This document shows positions 23,366-31,896 of a stretch of DNA of 44,648 nt, in pieces. Made by a program: the position numbers and the translations under genes. Origin of the DNA: an uncultured Bacillota bacterium (lineage in GTDB: Bacteria; Bacillota; Clostridia; Lachnospirales; CAG-274); the NCBI GenBank assembly GCA_958426775.1, contig CATZZP010000018.1, forward strand, positions 1 through 44,648. The letters run 5' to 3'. The notes under the pieces are model-generated. The model worked only from the letters and a program-made list of their open reading frames with translations. It searched no databases and was not told the origin of the DNA. The stretch's first letter is position 1. The number at the start of each line of letters is the position of its first letter.

Positions 23366-26026
23366 ATGCTGAAGAAATTATTATCAATTAAGTGCTTTAA
23401 CAGCAATCCTTGCCGTTCCTTGTTACGGTCAGGAGGGCTGTGTAGTCTATACAGATGCCCTTGTAGGTACGGACTCAATAGCCCTTAGTGTTAAGTCCGA
23501 TACGGCAGCAGAAGCTGTAATTTACGGAGCCGCATATGACGATGAGGGTTTGCTCGTAAGTCAGACTAATACAAGTGCAGCTCTCACGGCAGGGGTTAAT
23601 GAAATAACTTTTTCTAAGCCAACAGGAGGTACAAGGCTCAAGGTTATGGTCTGGGACAGCTTACAGCGACCCTTAGGCAGTACCTATGTTGAAAATATAT
23701 CTGTTGACTCATCACAGGGTGACGGAATTATTCATCTTTTAGGCGACTCTATAGATGCAACAGGTGTTTCAGGTGTGTCTGTAAACGGCACAATACTTAC
23801 TATTAAAAGTGTAGGCACATATACAATAGAGGGTACACTTAATGACGGTCAGATTGTAGTTTCAGAGGACTTGGGAAAAAAGGATGAAGTTACAATTAAC
23901 CTTAATGGTGTAAATGTAACCTCGTCAACCTCTGCACCCTTTAACGGAGCAGGAGGTAAACTTAATATAGTCCTTGGTGAGGGTACAACCAATACCTTTA
24001 CGGATACCTCTGCCTATGCTGACTACACCTCGGCTAAGGACCCTAAGGGCTGTGTCTATTCAAGACTTGACCTTGCTGTAAGCGGTACAGGTAAGCTTGT
24101 AGTTAACGGTAATGTAAAAATGCTCTTGTATGCGGTGCCGATATGAAGATCGGAGAGGGAGCTAACCTTGATATTACAAGTGTTGACAACGGTATAAAGG
24201 GCAATAACTCTCTTACAATAGCCGAAGGTACAGGCACAATTACGGTAAATGCCGGGGGTGATGCCCTTAAATCAGACGCTATAGAGGTATTAACGGTAGA
24301 TAATACCGAGTATGCCGTAATTGAGGCTGATAAGGGTGTTGTTGAAATAAAGGGCGGTATACTTACCTTAAATGCAGAGGGCGGCGGTATTCAGGCAGAC
24401 AGCCTTGTAAGTATCTCGGGAGGTACAGTTAATATTAACTCAAATGCCGAGGGTATTAAGACAAATGAGGTCAACCTTTATGTATATGACGGTGAGGCAC
24501 TTACAGTTGATGCAGAGGGTAATCAGGTTTACTTAAGCTCTGATATAAGCATAAGCGGCGGCAAGGTTACAATTGTATCGGGTGAGGACGGAATTAAGGC
24601 GGCAGAAAATATTGATATTTCGGGTACGGCAGATATTACAATTACGGCAACAGGTACAGACCCTACAGAGGGTACAGGATATGATGCAGTGCAGGCAGGT
24701 GACTCAGTAGATACTGTTGACGGAACAACTACCACAACAACAGTTACCTGTACGGGAAATATTAATATTAGCGGCGGTATACTTAATATATCGGGAGCAT
24801 CTGATGATGCCATTGTATGTAAGGGCAGTATGACGGTAACAGGCGGAGAGATAAAAGGTACATCAGACTGTGATTTTATTAAGGTATACGATAACCTTAC
24901 CATAAGCGAGGGTAATTTTGAGATAGAATGTAAGGGTGACGGTATTCAATCAGGCAAGGCACTTACGGAAACTACCTCAGCCTCAGGCACAACAAGCAGT
25001 AATTATACTTTAGGTAATATAAGCATTACGGGAGGTACCTTTAATATAAAGACAAACGGGGGTAGCTTCACAAGTCTTGCAGAGGACGCTGACAGCTGTA
25101 AGGGTATTAAGGGCAATACTGAGGTTGTTATAGGTGGCGGCAAGTTTACAATTAACAGTGCAGACGATGCCCTTCATTCAAACTATAATCTTAAAGTAAC
25201 AGACGGCACCTTTGACTTAAATACAGGTGATGACGGCTTGCACGCTGATTACACCCTTACAATAGGTGCTGAGGGTGGTACGGATAGTCAGCCATATATT
25301 ACAATAGGTACTTCTTATGAGGGTATCGAGGGTTCGGTTATTAATATTCTCAGCGGTACACAGTTTATATATGCAACAGATGACGGTATTAACGGAGCAG
25401 GTGACTATAACGAGGACGGCACCTTAAACGACACAGCCTCAGGCAGTACAGGCGGTGGCTGGCGGGGATCTAACCAAGGAGCAGATGATACCTCACCTTG
25501 CGGTATGGTTTATGTTAAGGGCGGTAAAACCTATGTTGAGGCACAGGGTGACGGCTTTGACTCAAACGGAAGTATTAACATGAGTGACGGTGTTGTAATT
25601 ATAAACGGTCCTACAGGCGGCGGCAACGGTGTATTTGATATAGGTGACGACGGTGGCAGTGTCTTTAATATAACAGGCGGTACTCTTATAGGTGAGGGTT
25701 CAAGCGATATGATAGTAATTCCTACAGTAAGCGGTCAGGGCTACGCTGCAAGCGGTGGAAGTAACGGTGGTATGGGCGGTGGCAGACCCGGTCAGGGCAG
25801 CACAGGCTCAAGCGGTCAGGCAGGCTCACCTGTAAAGGTTACCACCGACAGCGGCAGCATAGTCTTTGTGCCAAAGGTAAACTGGGGTTATATGTTTATT
25901 ACAACAGATGATATGACTTCAGGTAAGAGCTATACTATTGAAAGCATAAGCAGCTATGAGGATAACGGAACAGTTGTATTAGGCATAACCGAAAATAATA
26001 CCTTTTATGGCTTGATTGAATATTAA
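23366..26026 (+). pseudogene. Secreted Cthe_2159-like carbohydrate-binding beta-helix protein, two one-base frameshifts
   Basis: The start at 23366 (MLKKLLS...) has GGAGG at 23349-23353. A signal peptide begins in this frame but continues (ALTAILAVPCYGQ) only after a shift near 23390. A second shift in the A-run near 24116-24120 (VNGNVK|NALVCGADMKIGEG) restores the first frame, which then runs open to 26026. The joined product would be about 885 residues. It has a short N-terminal domain and then many parallel beta-helix repeats (ISGGTVNINSNAEGIKTNE, GDGLHADYT) matching the DUF4353 (Cthe_2159) family. The family's founding member is reported to bind cellulose and polygalacturonate. A Gly-rich stretch lies near the end. 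Two compensating shifts could be real decay, sequencing error or switching. Confidence 0.8.
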
Positions 26027-26054
26027 AGATTTTATTATTAAATATTGATTTGTT

Positions 26055-26085
26055 AAGAGCTGAGGAAAACCTCGGCTCTTTTATA
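26055..26085 (+). terminator. Intrinsic terminator after the beta-helix gene
   Basis: AAGAGCTGAGG (26055-26065) pairs with CCTCGGCTCTT (26070-26080) with one G-U pair and is followed by TTATATTT. Confidence 0.8.
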
Positions 26086-26181
26086 TTTGTAAAAGATAAT
26101 ATAATCCTACAATTAGCAAAATTTTATACAAAAATATTAAAGAAAATTACAAAATATTTTAATAAAAAATTGTCCTAAAAT

Positions 26182-26197
26182 TGTTTCACGTGAAACA
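26182..26197. other. parS centromere site 1
   Basis: TGTTTCACGTGAAACA is a perfect 16-base palindrome matching the Bacillus parS consensus TGTTNCACGTGAAACA. It lies upstream of parA, just before the structured repeat array. Confidence 0.95.
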
Positions 26198-26201
26198 TTT
26201 T

Positions 26202-26362
26202 TGTGGTATAATATACACAAGTCTTAACTTGTGTACGAAAACAGCTCTGCTGTTTTCCTGTGGCTTGTCGCCACAGATTATACTATTCGCAATTAAAAAT
26301 TGCTCATACCAAGTCGCAGAAAATAACCGCCCCTGGTGGGGGGTGCTTATTTTCTTTGCTCC
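26202..26362. repeat. Structured tandem repeat, unit 1 (161 bp)
   Basis: The unit starts TGTGGTATAAT, an extended -10-like sequence (TGGTATAAT), and then contains five hairpins in a row. These are ACACAAG/CTTGTGT (26215-26234), AAAACAGC/GCTGTTTT (26238-26256), CTGTGGC/GCCACAG (26258-26276), GCAATT/AATTGC (26289-26303) and GAAAATAA/TTATTTTC (26319-26354, enclosing a C-rich/G-rich core). The next unit is near identical. The short open frames across it are not convincing. It may be a structured RNA or a short non-coding mobile repeat. Confidence 0.85.
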
Positions 26363-26520
26363 TGTGGTATAATGTAAACAAGTCTTAACTTGTGTACGAA
26401 AACAGCTCTGCTGTTTTCCTGTGGCTTGTCGCCACAGATTATACTATTCGCAATTAAAAATTGCTCATACCAAGTCGCAGGAAATAACCGCCCCTGGGGG
26501 GTGCTTATTTCCTTTGCTCC
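26363..26520. repeat. Structured tandem repeat, unit 2 (158 bp)
   Basis: This unit aligns with unit 1 along its full length, with a few changes and a 3-base deletion in the G-run. In the last hairpin the pair A26320/T26353 of unit 1 is replaced by G26481/C26511. This double change keeps pairing (GGAAATAA/TTATTTCC). The start again reads TGTGGTATAAT. Confidence 0.87.
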
Positions 26521-26591
26521 TGTGGTATAATGAAAAATGTACATAAGTAAAAAAACTTATACTATTGGCAATTAAAATTGCTTATACCATG
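26521..26591. repeat. Structured tandem repeat, degenerate short unit 3
   Basis: It again starts TGTGGTATAAT but keeps only the frame of the unit: TGGTATAA (26523-26530) pairs with TTATACCA (26582-26589), enclosing AAGT/ACTT and GCAATT/AATTGC hairpins. The C/G-rich hairpins are missing. The remaining 26592-26702 holds the parA leader with no clear consensus promoter. Confidence 0.7.
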
Positions 26592-26702
26592 TTTATTATG
26601 ATTTTAACAAATAATCAACCTTTGGGCAATTTGTTTTGCTACATACGGCATGGTATCAGCCCTAGTTAATAAAGCATATTTTTACAAAAGAAAGGGATAA
26701 TT

Positions 26703-27470
26703 ATGGGACGAGTTATTGCAATAGCCAACCAAAAGGGTGGTGTAGGCAAAACAACTACAGCTATTAATTTATCAGCGGCTTTGGCGGCTAAAAATAAACG
26801 TGTTCTTTTAATAGACTCTGACCCACAGGGTAATGCCACAACGGGTTTAGGTATCAGCAAAAACTCTGTTGAAAATACCTTTTACGATTTACTTATGGGT
26901 AACAGTGATTTTATTGACACTAAGGTAAGGGTAGACCTTTTTAATTCACTGGACATTCTGCCTACGGACATTCAGCTTTCGGGAGCAGAGGTGGAACTTA
27001 TTGATATTGATGACAGACAGTACATACTTAAAAATCTGGTTAATAAAAATTGCTTAAGAGAGCTGTATGACTATGTTATTATTGACTGTCCCCCTTCATT
27101 AAATATACTTACCTTAAATGCCTTAGTGGCTTGTGATGAGGTGCTTATACCTTTACAGTGTGAGTTTTTTGCAATGGAGGGCTTAAGTCAGTTTATACAT
27201 ACCTATAATCTGGTTAAGAAAAAGCTTAATTCCTCAATTAAAATTGACGGTGTTGTATTTACTATGTATGACTCACGTACTAATTTATCAATGCAGGTTG
27301 TTGAAGAGGTTAAAAAATTTATGGGTAACGATTATCTGTATTCCATAGTACCGAGGGCAGTACGTATAGGTGAGGCACCGAGTCACGGCTTGCCTATAAA
27401 TCTTTATGACCCAAAGTGTCCGGGTACAGAAGCCTATGACAGCTTAGCTGAAGTAATTGATGAAATGTAA
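26703..27470 (+). CDS. parA: Chromosome partitioning ATPase ParA (Soj)
   Basis: This 255-residue ParA/MinD-type ATPase has the deviant Walker A NQKGGVGKTTTAINL at residues 8-22, a Walker A' LLIDSDPQGN and Walker B YVIIDCPPSL. With ParB it moves or places origin regions and, in Bacillus, acts on DnaA. The start has AAAGGGA upstream. parB follows after 11 bases. Confidence 0.96.
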   Translation: MGRVIAIANQKGGVGKTTTAINLSAALAAKNKRVLLIDSDPQGNATTGLGISKNSVENTFYDLLMGNSDFIDTKVRVDLFNSLDILPTDIQLSGAEVELIDIDDRQYILKNLVNKNCLRELYDYVIIDCPPSLNILTLNALVACDEVLIPLQCEFFAMEGLSQFIHTYNLVKKKLNSSIKIDGVVFTMYDSRTNLSMQVVEEVKKFMGNDYLYSIVPRAVRIGEAPSHGLPINLYDPKCPGTEAYDSLAEVIDEM

Positions 27471-27481
27471 AGGAGAAGGTT

Positions 27482-28369
27482 ATGCCAAAAAAAGTTTCAG
27501 GTTTAGGAGGAAAAGGTGTTAGTGCCTTATTCGGAGCAGAAAATATGGAGGCTGACGTAACTGCTAAGGAAGGCGGTTTAATGGAGGTCAGCATAAACAA
27601 GATAGATAACAACAAAGAACAGCCACGCAGGAGCTTTGATGATGAAAGCCTTGCAGAGCTTGCCGACAGTATAAAAGAGGTAGGTATACTACAGCCCATC
27701 ACCGTTAAGGAAGTGCCAAACGGCTATGAGATTATAGCGGGGGAAAGACGTTGGAGAGCTGCAAGAATGGCAGGACTTACAACAGTACCTGTTATAGTTA
27801 AAAAATACAGTGACCTTGAGGCACTGGAGGCGGCTTTAATTGAGAATGTTCAGCGTGTGGACTTAAACCCTATGGAGGAGGCACAGACCTATAAAAGGCT
27901 TTCAGCTGAATTTAAGCTTAACCAAGAGGAAATTGCATCACGTGTAGGTAAGAGCAGAGCAGTGATTGCAAATGCCATGCGACTTTTAAACCTTGACTCA
28001 CGTGTACAGGATTTTGTAACTGAGGGCAGGTTAAGTAACGGTCACGCAAGAGCCTTACTTGGTATAGCTGATGAAAATGCCCAATATGAAATGGCAGAAA
28101 AGGTTATTGAAGAGGAATTAAGCGTCCGTCAGACAGAGGACCTTGTAAAGGAATTTAATGAACCTAAAGAGGTTGCAGCTCCTGTTAAAAGCGGTATTAA
28201 GGACCCTGAGGCAATAAGAGCCTATCGAGCTATTGCAAAGGACTTAAAGTCAGTTCTGGGAGCAAAGGTTAACATTAAAAATGGTAAAAACAAGGGTAAA
28301 ATTGAAATTGAGTATTACTCAGATGATGAGCTTGAAAGGCTTGTAGGCTTAATTAAGAGCATAAATTAA
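27482..28369 (+). CDS. parB: Chromosome partitioning protein ParB (Spo0J)
   Basis: This 295-residue parS-binding CTPase clamp shows QPRRSFDDESLAELADSIK, the GERRWRAARMAG motif, ENVQRVDLNPMEEAQTYKRL and a helix-turn-helix (QEEIASRVGKSRAVIANAMR) that reads parS. The C-terminal dimer domain follows. Perfect parS sites lie on both sides of the parAB pair (26182 and 28407). Confidence 0.96.
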   Translation: MPKKVSGLGGKGVSALFGAENMEADVTAKEGGLMEVSINKIDNNKEQPRRSFDDESLAELADSIKEVGILQPITVKEVPNGYEIIAGERRWRAARMAGLTTVPVIVKKYSDLEALEAALIENVQRVDLNPMEEAQTYKRLSAEFKLNQEEIASRVGKSRAVIANAMRLLNLDSRVQDFVTEGRLSNGHARALLGIADENAQYEMAEKVIEEELSVRQTEDLVKEFNEPKEVAAPVKSGIKDPEAIRAYRAIAKDLKSVLGAKVNIKNGKNKGKIEIEYYSDDELERLVGLIKSIN

Positions 28370-28406
28370 CTAAGAGAGAGCTAAACAATATCTGTTTAAT
28401 TTTAAA

Positions 28407-28422
28407 TGTTTCACGTGAAACA
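28407..28422. other. parS centromere site 2
   Basis: TGTTTCACGTGAAACA, identical to the site at 26182, lies in the gap after parB and 28 bases before the next gene. Confidence 0.95.
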
Positions 28423-28450
28423 TTAAATATTTTAAAAAGGAGTTTTATAA

Positions 28451-29077
28451 GTGGTAGAACTTGTAAGGGCATATTTACCTTATGCAGTATCAGCCTTAAT
28501 TGTGCTGAATATAATATTAATTTTATTAATTATATTTTATATAGACAGGGTTAAAAAACTCAGACGAAGGTTTGAGCGTTTTATGACACCTAACAGCAAA
28601 AATCACAATGTCGAGCAAATGATTTTAGATAATATTCAGCTTGTTAAGGAAATTAAGGCTGAAAATGAAAGAATAAAATTTGAGCAGGACTACATTAATA
28701 ATCGTCTTAAAAACTGTGTTCAATATATGGGTATTGTAAGATACAATACCTTTGAGGACGTAGGCGGTGACTTTTCCTATGCAGTAGCTCTTATGGACGA
28801 AGGCAAAAACGGTGTTGTCCTTAATTCCCTTTATTACAGACAGGGCTGTTATACCTACGGCAAGCCTATTGTTGACGGCAAGTGTGAGTATCAGCTAAGC
28901 CCCGAAGAGGAGCAGGCAATAGAGGCTGCCTTAAATGCAGATAAGCCAAAGCCTAAAAAGAATTTTGAGCGTAAAAGAATTATATTTAAAAAACGCAAAA
29001 ATAAAAAACAGGAAAACAAGGGCGACGCTATGATAACTAAAGACGGCAGACGCAGTAATGAGGTTGCGGGAGCTTGA
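28451..29077 (+). CDS. DUF4446 family protein
   Basis: This 208-residue protein starts with GTG, with AGGAG at 28438-28442. One N-terminal membrane segment (residues 12-32) is followed by a coiled-coil-like helix (about 35-75) and the conserved DUF4446 core (VQYMGIVRYNTFEDVGGDFS, then SLYYRQGCYTYGKPI). A Lys-rich tail ends the protein. The family is typically next to parB in Clostridia; its function is unknown. A role at the membrane linked to segregation or the wall is only a guess from position. Confidence 0.85.
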   Translation: MVELVRAYLPYAVSALIVLNIILILLIIFYIDRVKKLRRRFERFMTPNSKNHNVEQMILDNIQLVKEIKAENERIKFEQDYINNRLKNCVQYMGIVRYNTFEDVGGDFSYAVALMDEGKNGVVLNSLYYRQGCYTYGKPIVDGKCEYQLSPEEEQAIEAALNADKPKPKKNFERKRIIFKKRKNKKQENKGDAMITKDGRRSNEVAGA

Positions 29078-29089
29078 AAAAATATGTAC

Positions 29090-29122
29090 AAGGACTGTTG
29101 AAAATCAGCAGTCCTTTTTTTT
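29090..29122 (+). terminator. Intrinsic terminator after DUF4446 gene
   Basis: AGGACTGTTGA pairs with TCAGCAGTCCT around a 3-base loop, followed by eight T. Confidence 0.88.
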
Positions 29123-29260
29123 GTGGGTTTTTGGGGGTAAAACCTCAAACAAAAAATATTATGGGCTTTCGCCTCTTAAAAGGGGTTAGTAAGGAATGGA
29201 CCTTACATAATTAAGTATTGACACAATTTAAAATTTAATACATACAAATAAAAAAAATAC

Positions 29261-29288
29261 TTGAAAATTTATCAGTATGTGATATAAT
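29261..29288 (+). promoter_or_regulatory. Promoter of the T-box/serS transcript
   Basis: TTGAAA (29261-29266), 16 bases, TATAAT (29283-29288), with TG before the -10 (TGATATAAT). The stretch 29123-29260 shows nothing else convincing. Confidence 0.75.
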
Positions 29289-29299
29289 AAAAGCGTAGG

Positions 29300-29550
29300 T
29301 AAAACTACTTGTTGATTAAACTTCCTATATTATAAAGCGTTTGAGGGAGAATAAGCCTAAAAAGCCTTTTAAGAGAGTCTGCGGTTGCTGCGAGCAGATA
29401 AAGGAAAATAGGCGTTCCGCCTCCCGAGCTGTTGGGTGATAAATCCAAAGGGCGTGCCCTTTACAGCACACAAGAGCGGCATTTTTTAATGCAATTTGGG
29501 TGGCAACACGGTTATAACCCGTCCCTATCTTTGGGACGGGTTTATTTATT
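29300..29550 (+). promoter_or_regulatory. T-box riboswitch, serine-specific, controlling serS
   Basis: Stem I can be drawn. GGGAG pairs with CTCCC, AAGCCTA with TAGGC, and the distal AG-bulge/loop segment AAGAGAGTCTGCGGTTGC is typical. The specifier loop on the 3' side reads GTTCCGC, giving codon UCC (29416-29418), serine. The T-box bulge is TGGCAACACGG (29501-29511); its UGGC would pair with the tRNA end GCCA, matching the G73 discriminator of tRNA-Ser. The terminator is CCCGTCCC/GGGACGGG (29518-29540) followed by T-rich sequence. Uncharged tRNA-Ser should relieve termination. Confidence 0.92.
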
Positions 29551-29570
29551 TTTATTTTCAGGAGGAAATT

Positions 29571-30860
29571 ATGTTAGACATTAAATTTGTAAGGGAAAAT
29601 CCCGACATTGTAAAGCAGAACATTAAAAACAAATTTCAGGACAATAAGCTGGAGCTTGTAGATAAGGTAATTGACCTTGATGCACAGGTAAGAGCCGCAC
29701 AGAAGGAGGCAGACGGCTTAAGAGCTGAGCGTAAAACTCTTTCAAAGCAGATTGGTGCTTTAATGGCACAGGGCAAAAAGGAGGAGGCTGAGGAGGTTAA
29801 GGCTAAGGTAAATGCCGAGGCTGACAGGCTTTCAGCTCTTGAAGCTAAGGAAAATGAGTTAAGGGCAGAAATCACTAAAATTATGATGACTATACCTAAC
29901 ATTATCGACCCAAGCGTGCCTATCGGTAAGGACGACAGCGAGAATGTTGAGCGTGAAAAGTTCGGTGAGCCTGCAGTTCCTGACTTTGAGGTGCCGTACC
30001 ACACCGATATTATGGAACGCTTTGACGGTATCGATTTAGATGCGGCAGGTCGAGTTGCAGGTAACGGCTTCTACTATTTAATGGGTGATATTGCAAGGCT
30101 CCACTCAGCTGTTATATCTTATGCAAGGGACTTTATGATTGACAGAGGCTTTACCTACTGCGTACCGCCTTTTATGATAAGAAGTAACGTAGTTACAGGT
30201 GTTATGAGCTTTGCGGAAATGGACGCTATGATGTATAAGATTGAGGGTGAGGACCTTTACCTTATCGGTACATCAGAGCATTCTATGATAGGTAAGTTTA
30301 TTGATACCATTGTTAAGGAAGAGGAATTGCCTAAAACTCTTACCAGCTATTCACCCTGCTTCCGTAAGGAAAAGGGCGCTCACGGTATAGAGGAAAGAGG
30401 TGTATACCGTATTCACCAGTTTGAAAAGCAGGAGATGATTGTTGTCTGCAAGCCTGAGGAAAGCCCGATGTGGTTTGATAAGCTCTGGCAGAATACAGTT
30501 GACCTTTTCCGCTCTCTTGATATACCTGTAAGAACCCTTGAGTGCTGTTCGGGCGACTTAGCAGACCTTAAGGTTAAGTCTGTTGACGTTGAGGCATGGT
30601 CACCAAGACAGAAGAAATACTTTGAGGTAGGCAGCTGCTCAAACTTAGGTGATGCACAGGCAAGACGTCTTAAAATCAGAGTGGCAGGTGAGGGCGGTAA
30701 TAAATACTTTGCCCACACCCTTAATAACACCGTAGTTGCACCGCCACGTATGCTTATTGCCTTCCTTGAAAATAACCTTAATGCCGACGGCAGTGTAAAT
30801 ATACCTGAGGTTTTAAGACCATATATGGGCGGTAAGGATAAGCTTATACCAAAGCATTGA
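29571..30860 (+). CDS. serS: Seryl-tRNA synthetase
   Basis: This 429-residue class II enzyme charges tRNA-Ser with serine. The true start is 29571 (MLDIKFVRENPDIVKQN), with AGGAGG at 29560-29565; an upstream in-frame ATG lies inside the T-box. The N-terminal helical arm (residues 25-110) is followed by the catalytic core. Motif 2 reads FRKEKGAHGIEERGVYRIHQ, differing from the AGxAGRDTxGLxRxHQF form common in bacteria. The TSEH segment precedes it and motif 3 follows (GDAQARRLKIR). Expression is controlled by the serine T-box upstream. Confidence 0.95.
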   Translation: MLDIKFVRENPDIVKQNIKNKFQDNKLELVDKVIDLDAQVRAAQKEADGLRAERKTLSKQIGALMAQGKKEEAEEVKAKVNAEADRLSALEAKENELRAEITKIMMTIPNIIDPSVPIGKDDSENVEREKFGEPAVPDFEVPYHTDIMERFDGIDLDAAGRVAGNGFYYLMGDIARLHSAVISYARDFMIDRGFTYCVPPFMIRSNVVTGVMSFAEMDAMMYKIEGEDLYLIGTSEHSMIGKFIDTIVKEEELPKTLTSYSPCFRKEKGAHGIEERGVYRIHQFEKQEMIVVCKPEESPMWFDKLWQNTVDLFRSLDIPVRTLECCSGDLADLKVKSVDVEAWSPRQKKYFEVGSCSNLGDAQARRLKIRVAGEGGNKYFAHTLNNTVVAPPRMLIAFLENNLNADGSVNIPEVLRPYMGGKDKLIPKH

Positions 30861-30870
30861 TTATAACCTG

Positions 30871-30896
30871 AAGGGGCAGATTTCTGCCCCTTTTTT
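30871..30896 (+). terminator. Intrinsic terminator of serS
   Basis: GGGGCAGA (30873-30880) pairs with TCTGCCCC (30883-30890), followed by six T. Confidence 0.93.
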
Positions 30897-31033
30897 AATC
30901 AGTATCTGTCCCTATATAAGTATTGGTGAATAAAAAATATATATATTAACTAATAAATATGTATAAGCGGATTTGACACTGACATAAAAAATTATATTCC
31001 CTTACAAAAATAATTTTGTTGGGGGTACACTTT

Positions 31034-31490
31034 ATGTCTAATTTCCGTTTCGATTACAACGATATTCATAAACAAGTTGCGATTGCTGATTTAACAAACG
31101 AAAGCTCTAAGATTTATTTTCTCTTCTGGAAGCAAAAAAAGTACAAGACCTCTCAACTGACCGGAGAGGAAAGAGCATTTTTTTCAATGTTGCAGAGAGC
31201 ATAGAAGTTATGCTGATAACGAAGATTTGGATACTGTTGTCTGACCTCATTGTGGTTCAGTTAAGGTTAAAAAAACGGAACAAGAAACAGCAGACAGAGA
31301 TATTTTTGCAAAGATTGTCATATTATATAATTATATATTGGAACTTTTTACCGTTTTTCCCGTCTACATAGATAATGAAACAGTTATCAAACTTGAATTT
31401 GACAAAGGAGTAAGATTGTATGAAGAAAAAGAAAGTTATTATAGCTTTAATCTGTGTCCTTATGTTATGGCTTGCTGTCGGTATTGTTGA
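31034..31490 (+). pseudogene. Broken zinc-ribbon protein gene
   Basis: A frame starting at 31034 (MSNFRFDYNDIHKQVAIADL, GGGGG nine bases upstream) ends at 31204 after 56 residues. The next frame over carries on smoothly (HRSYADNEDLDTVV), hits TGA at 31242-31244, then reads PHCGSVKVKKTEQ and continues to a TGA at 31488. The TGA sits where a cysteine is expected in CPHCG, a zinc-ribbon knuckle. One frameshift plus one Cys-to-stop change point to an inactivated gene. I do not recognise the family. It overlaps the start of the next gene, which may have been coupled to it. Confidence 0.6.
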
Positions 31491-31695
31491 CTATTGTAAA
31501 GTTCATAGGTTTGAAAGACCAATCTTTTGTGTTTGCACAGAACCAATGCAAGATGGTGGTTCCGGCAAGTATGTTGGTCTTGGGTATTCCTTTGACATTG
31601 AGGGGAACTTTATGCCGGACGACGAATTCCCGGGAGTAACAAAATGGACATACTATTTGTTTGGAGTTGAAATGCAAACTCAAATAAGAGATTAA
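31420..31695 (+). CDS. Small membrane-anchored or secreted conserved hypothetical protein
   Basis: This 91-residue protein has AAAGGAG nine bases before the ATG, an N-terminal hydrophobic segment (residues 5-25) after MKKKK, then a short outside domain with CKVHRFERPIFCVCTEP and GGSGKYVGLGYSFDIEGNFM. It resembles small uncharacterised proteins I associate with Bacillota, but no function is known to me. The codon mix (AAA, GGT, CCG) looks a little unlike the neighbours, and the upstream partner gene is broken, so the pair may be an acquired module. Confidence 0.65.
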   Translation: MKKKKVIIALICVLMLWLAVGIVDYCKVHRFERPIFCVCTEPMQDGGSGKYVGLGYSFDIEGNFMPDDEFPGVTKWTYYLFGVEMQTQIRD

Positions 31696-31738
31696 CAAAT
31701 TTTGATTTATTGAACTTATTAACATATATTGACTGATA

Positions 31739-31770
31739 GGAGCAAGGTTGAAATATACCTTGCTCCTTTT
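31739..31770 (+). terminator. Intrinsic terminator after the small protein gene
   Basis: GGAGCAAGGT (31739-31748) pairs with ACCTTGCTCC (31757-31766), followed by four T. Confidence 0.8.
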
Positions 31771-31861
31771 GTTCCCCATTGTGCATTCACAAAAATGGAT
31801 AAAAAGGTAAGTTATACACACCAATATTTATCCGGGACAGAGAGTTTAATTAAATATGTAA

Positions 31862-31889
31862 TAAAAAATCCCCCGGCAACCCGAGGGAT
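31862..31889 (-). terminator. Intrinsic terminator of ddl
   Basis: On the minus strand TCCCTCGG and CCGGGGGA pair around GTTG with one mismatch, followed by six T. It lies a few bases after the ddl stop codon. Confidence 0.85.
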
Positions 31890-31896
31890 TAAAATT

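Noticed and set aside
26181..26544. Short open frames across the tandem repeat array on both strands
   Set aside because: They run through hairpins, differ between units and lack ribosome sites. The array looks structural, not coding.
29496..29570. N-terminal extension of serS from an ATG at 29496
   Set aside because: It lies inside the T-box and terminator; the ATG at 29571 has a perfect ribosome site and the family's normal start.
31242..31244. Selenocysteine codon in the zinc-ribbon gene
   Set aside because: A frameshift already breaks the gene 40 bases upstream, and I saw no clear SECIS-like hairpin directly after the TGA, so a Cys-to-stop mutation is simpler.
31465..31824. 119-codon minus-strand frame opposite the small membrane protein
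   Set aside because: It overlaps a better-supported plus-strand gene and its terminator and has no convincing start.
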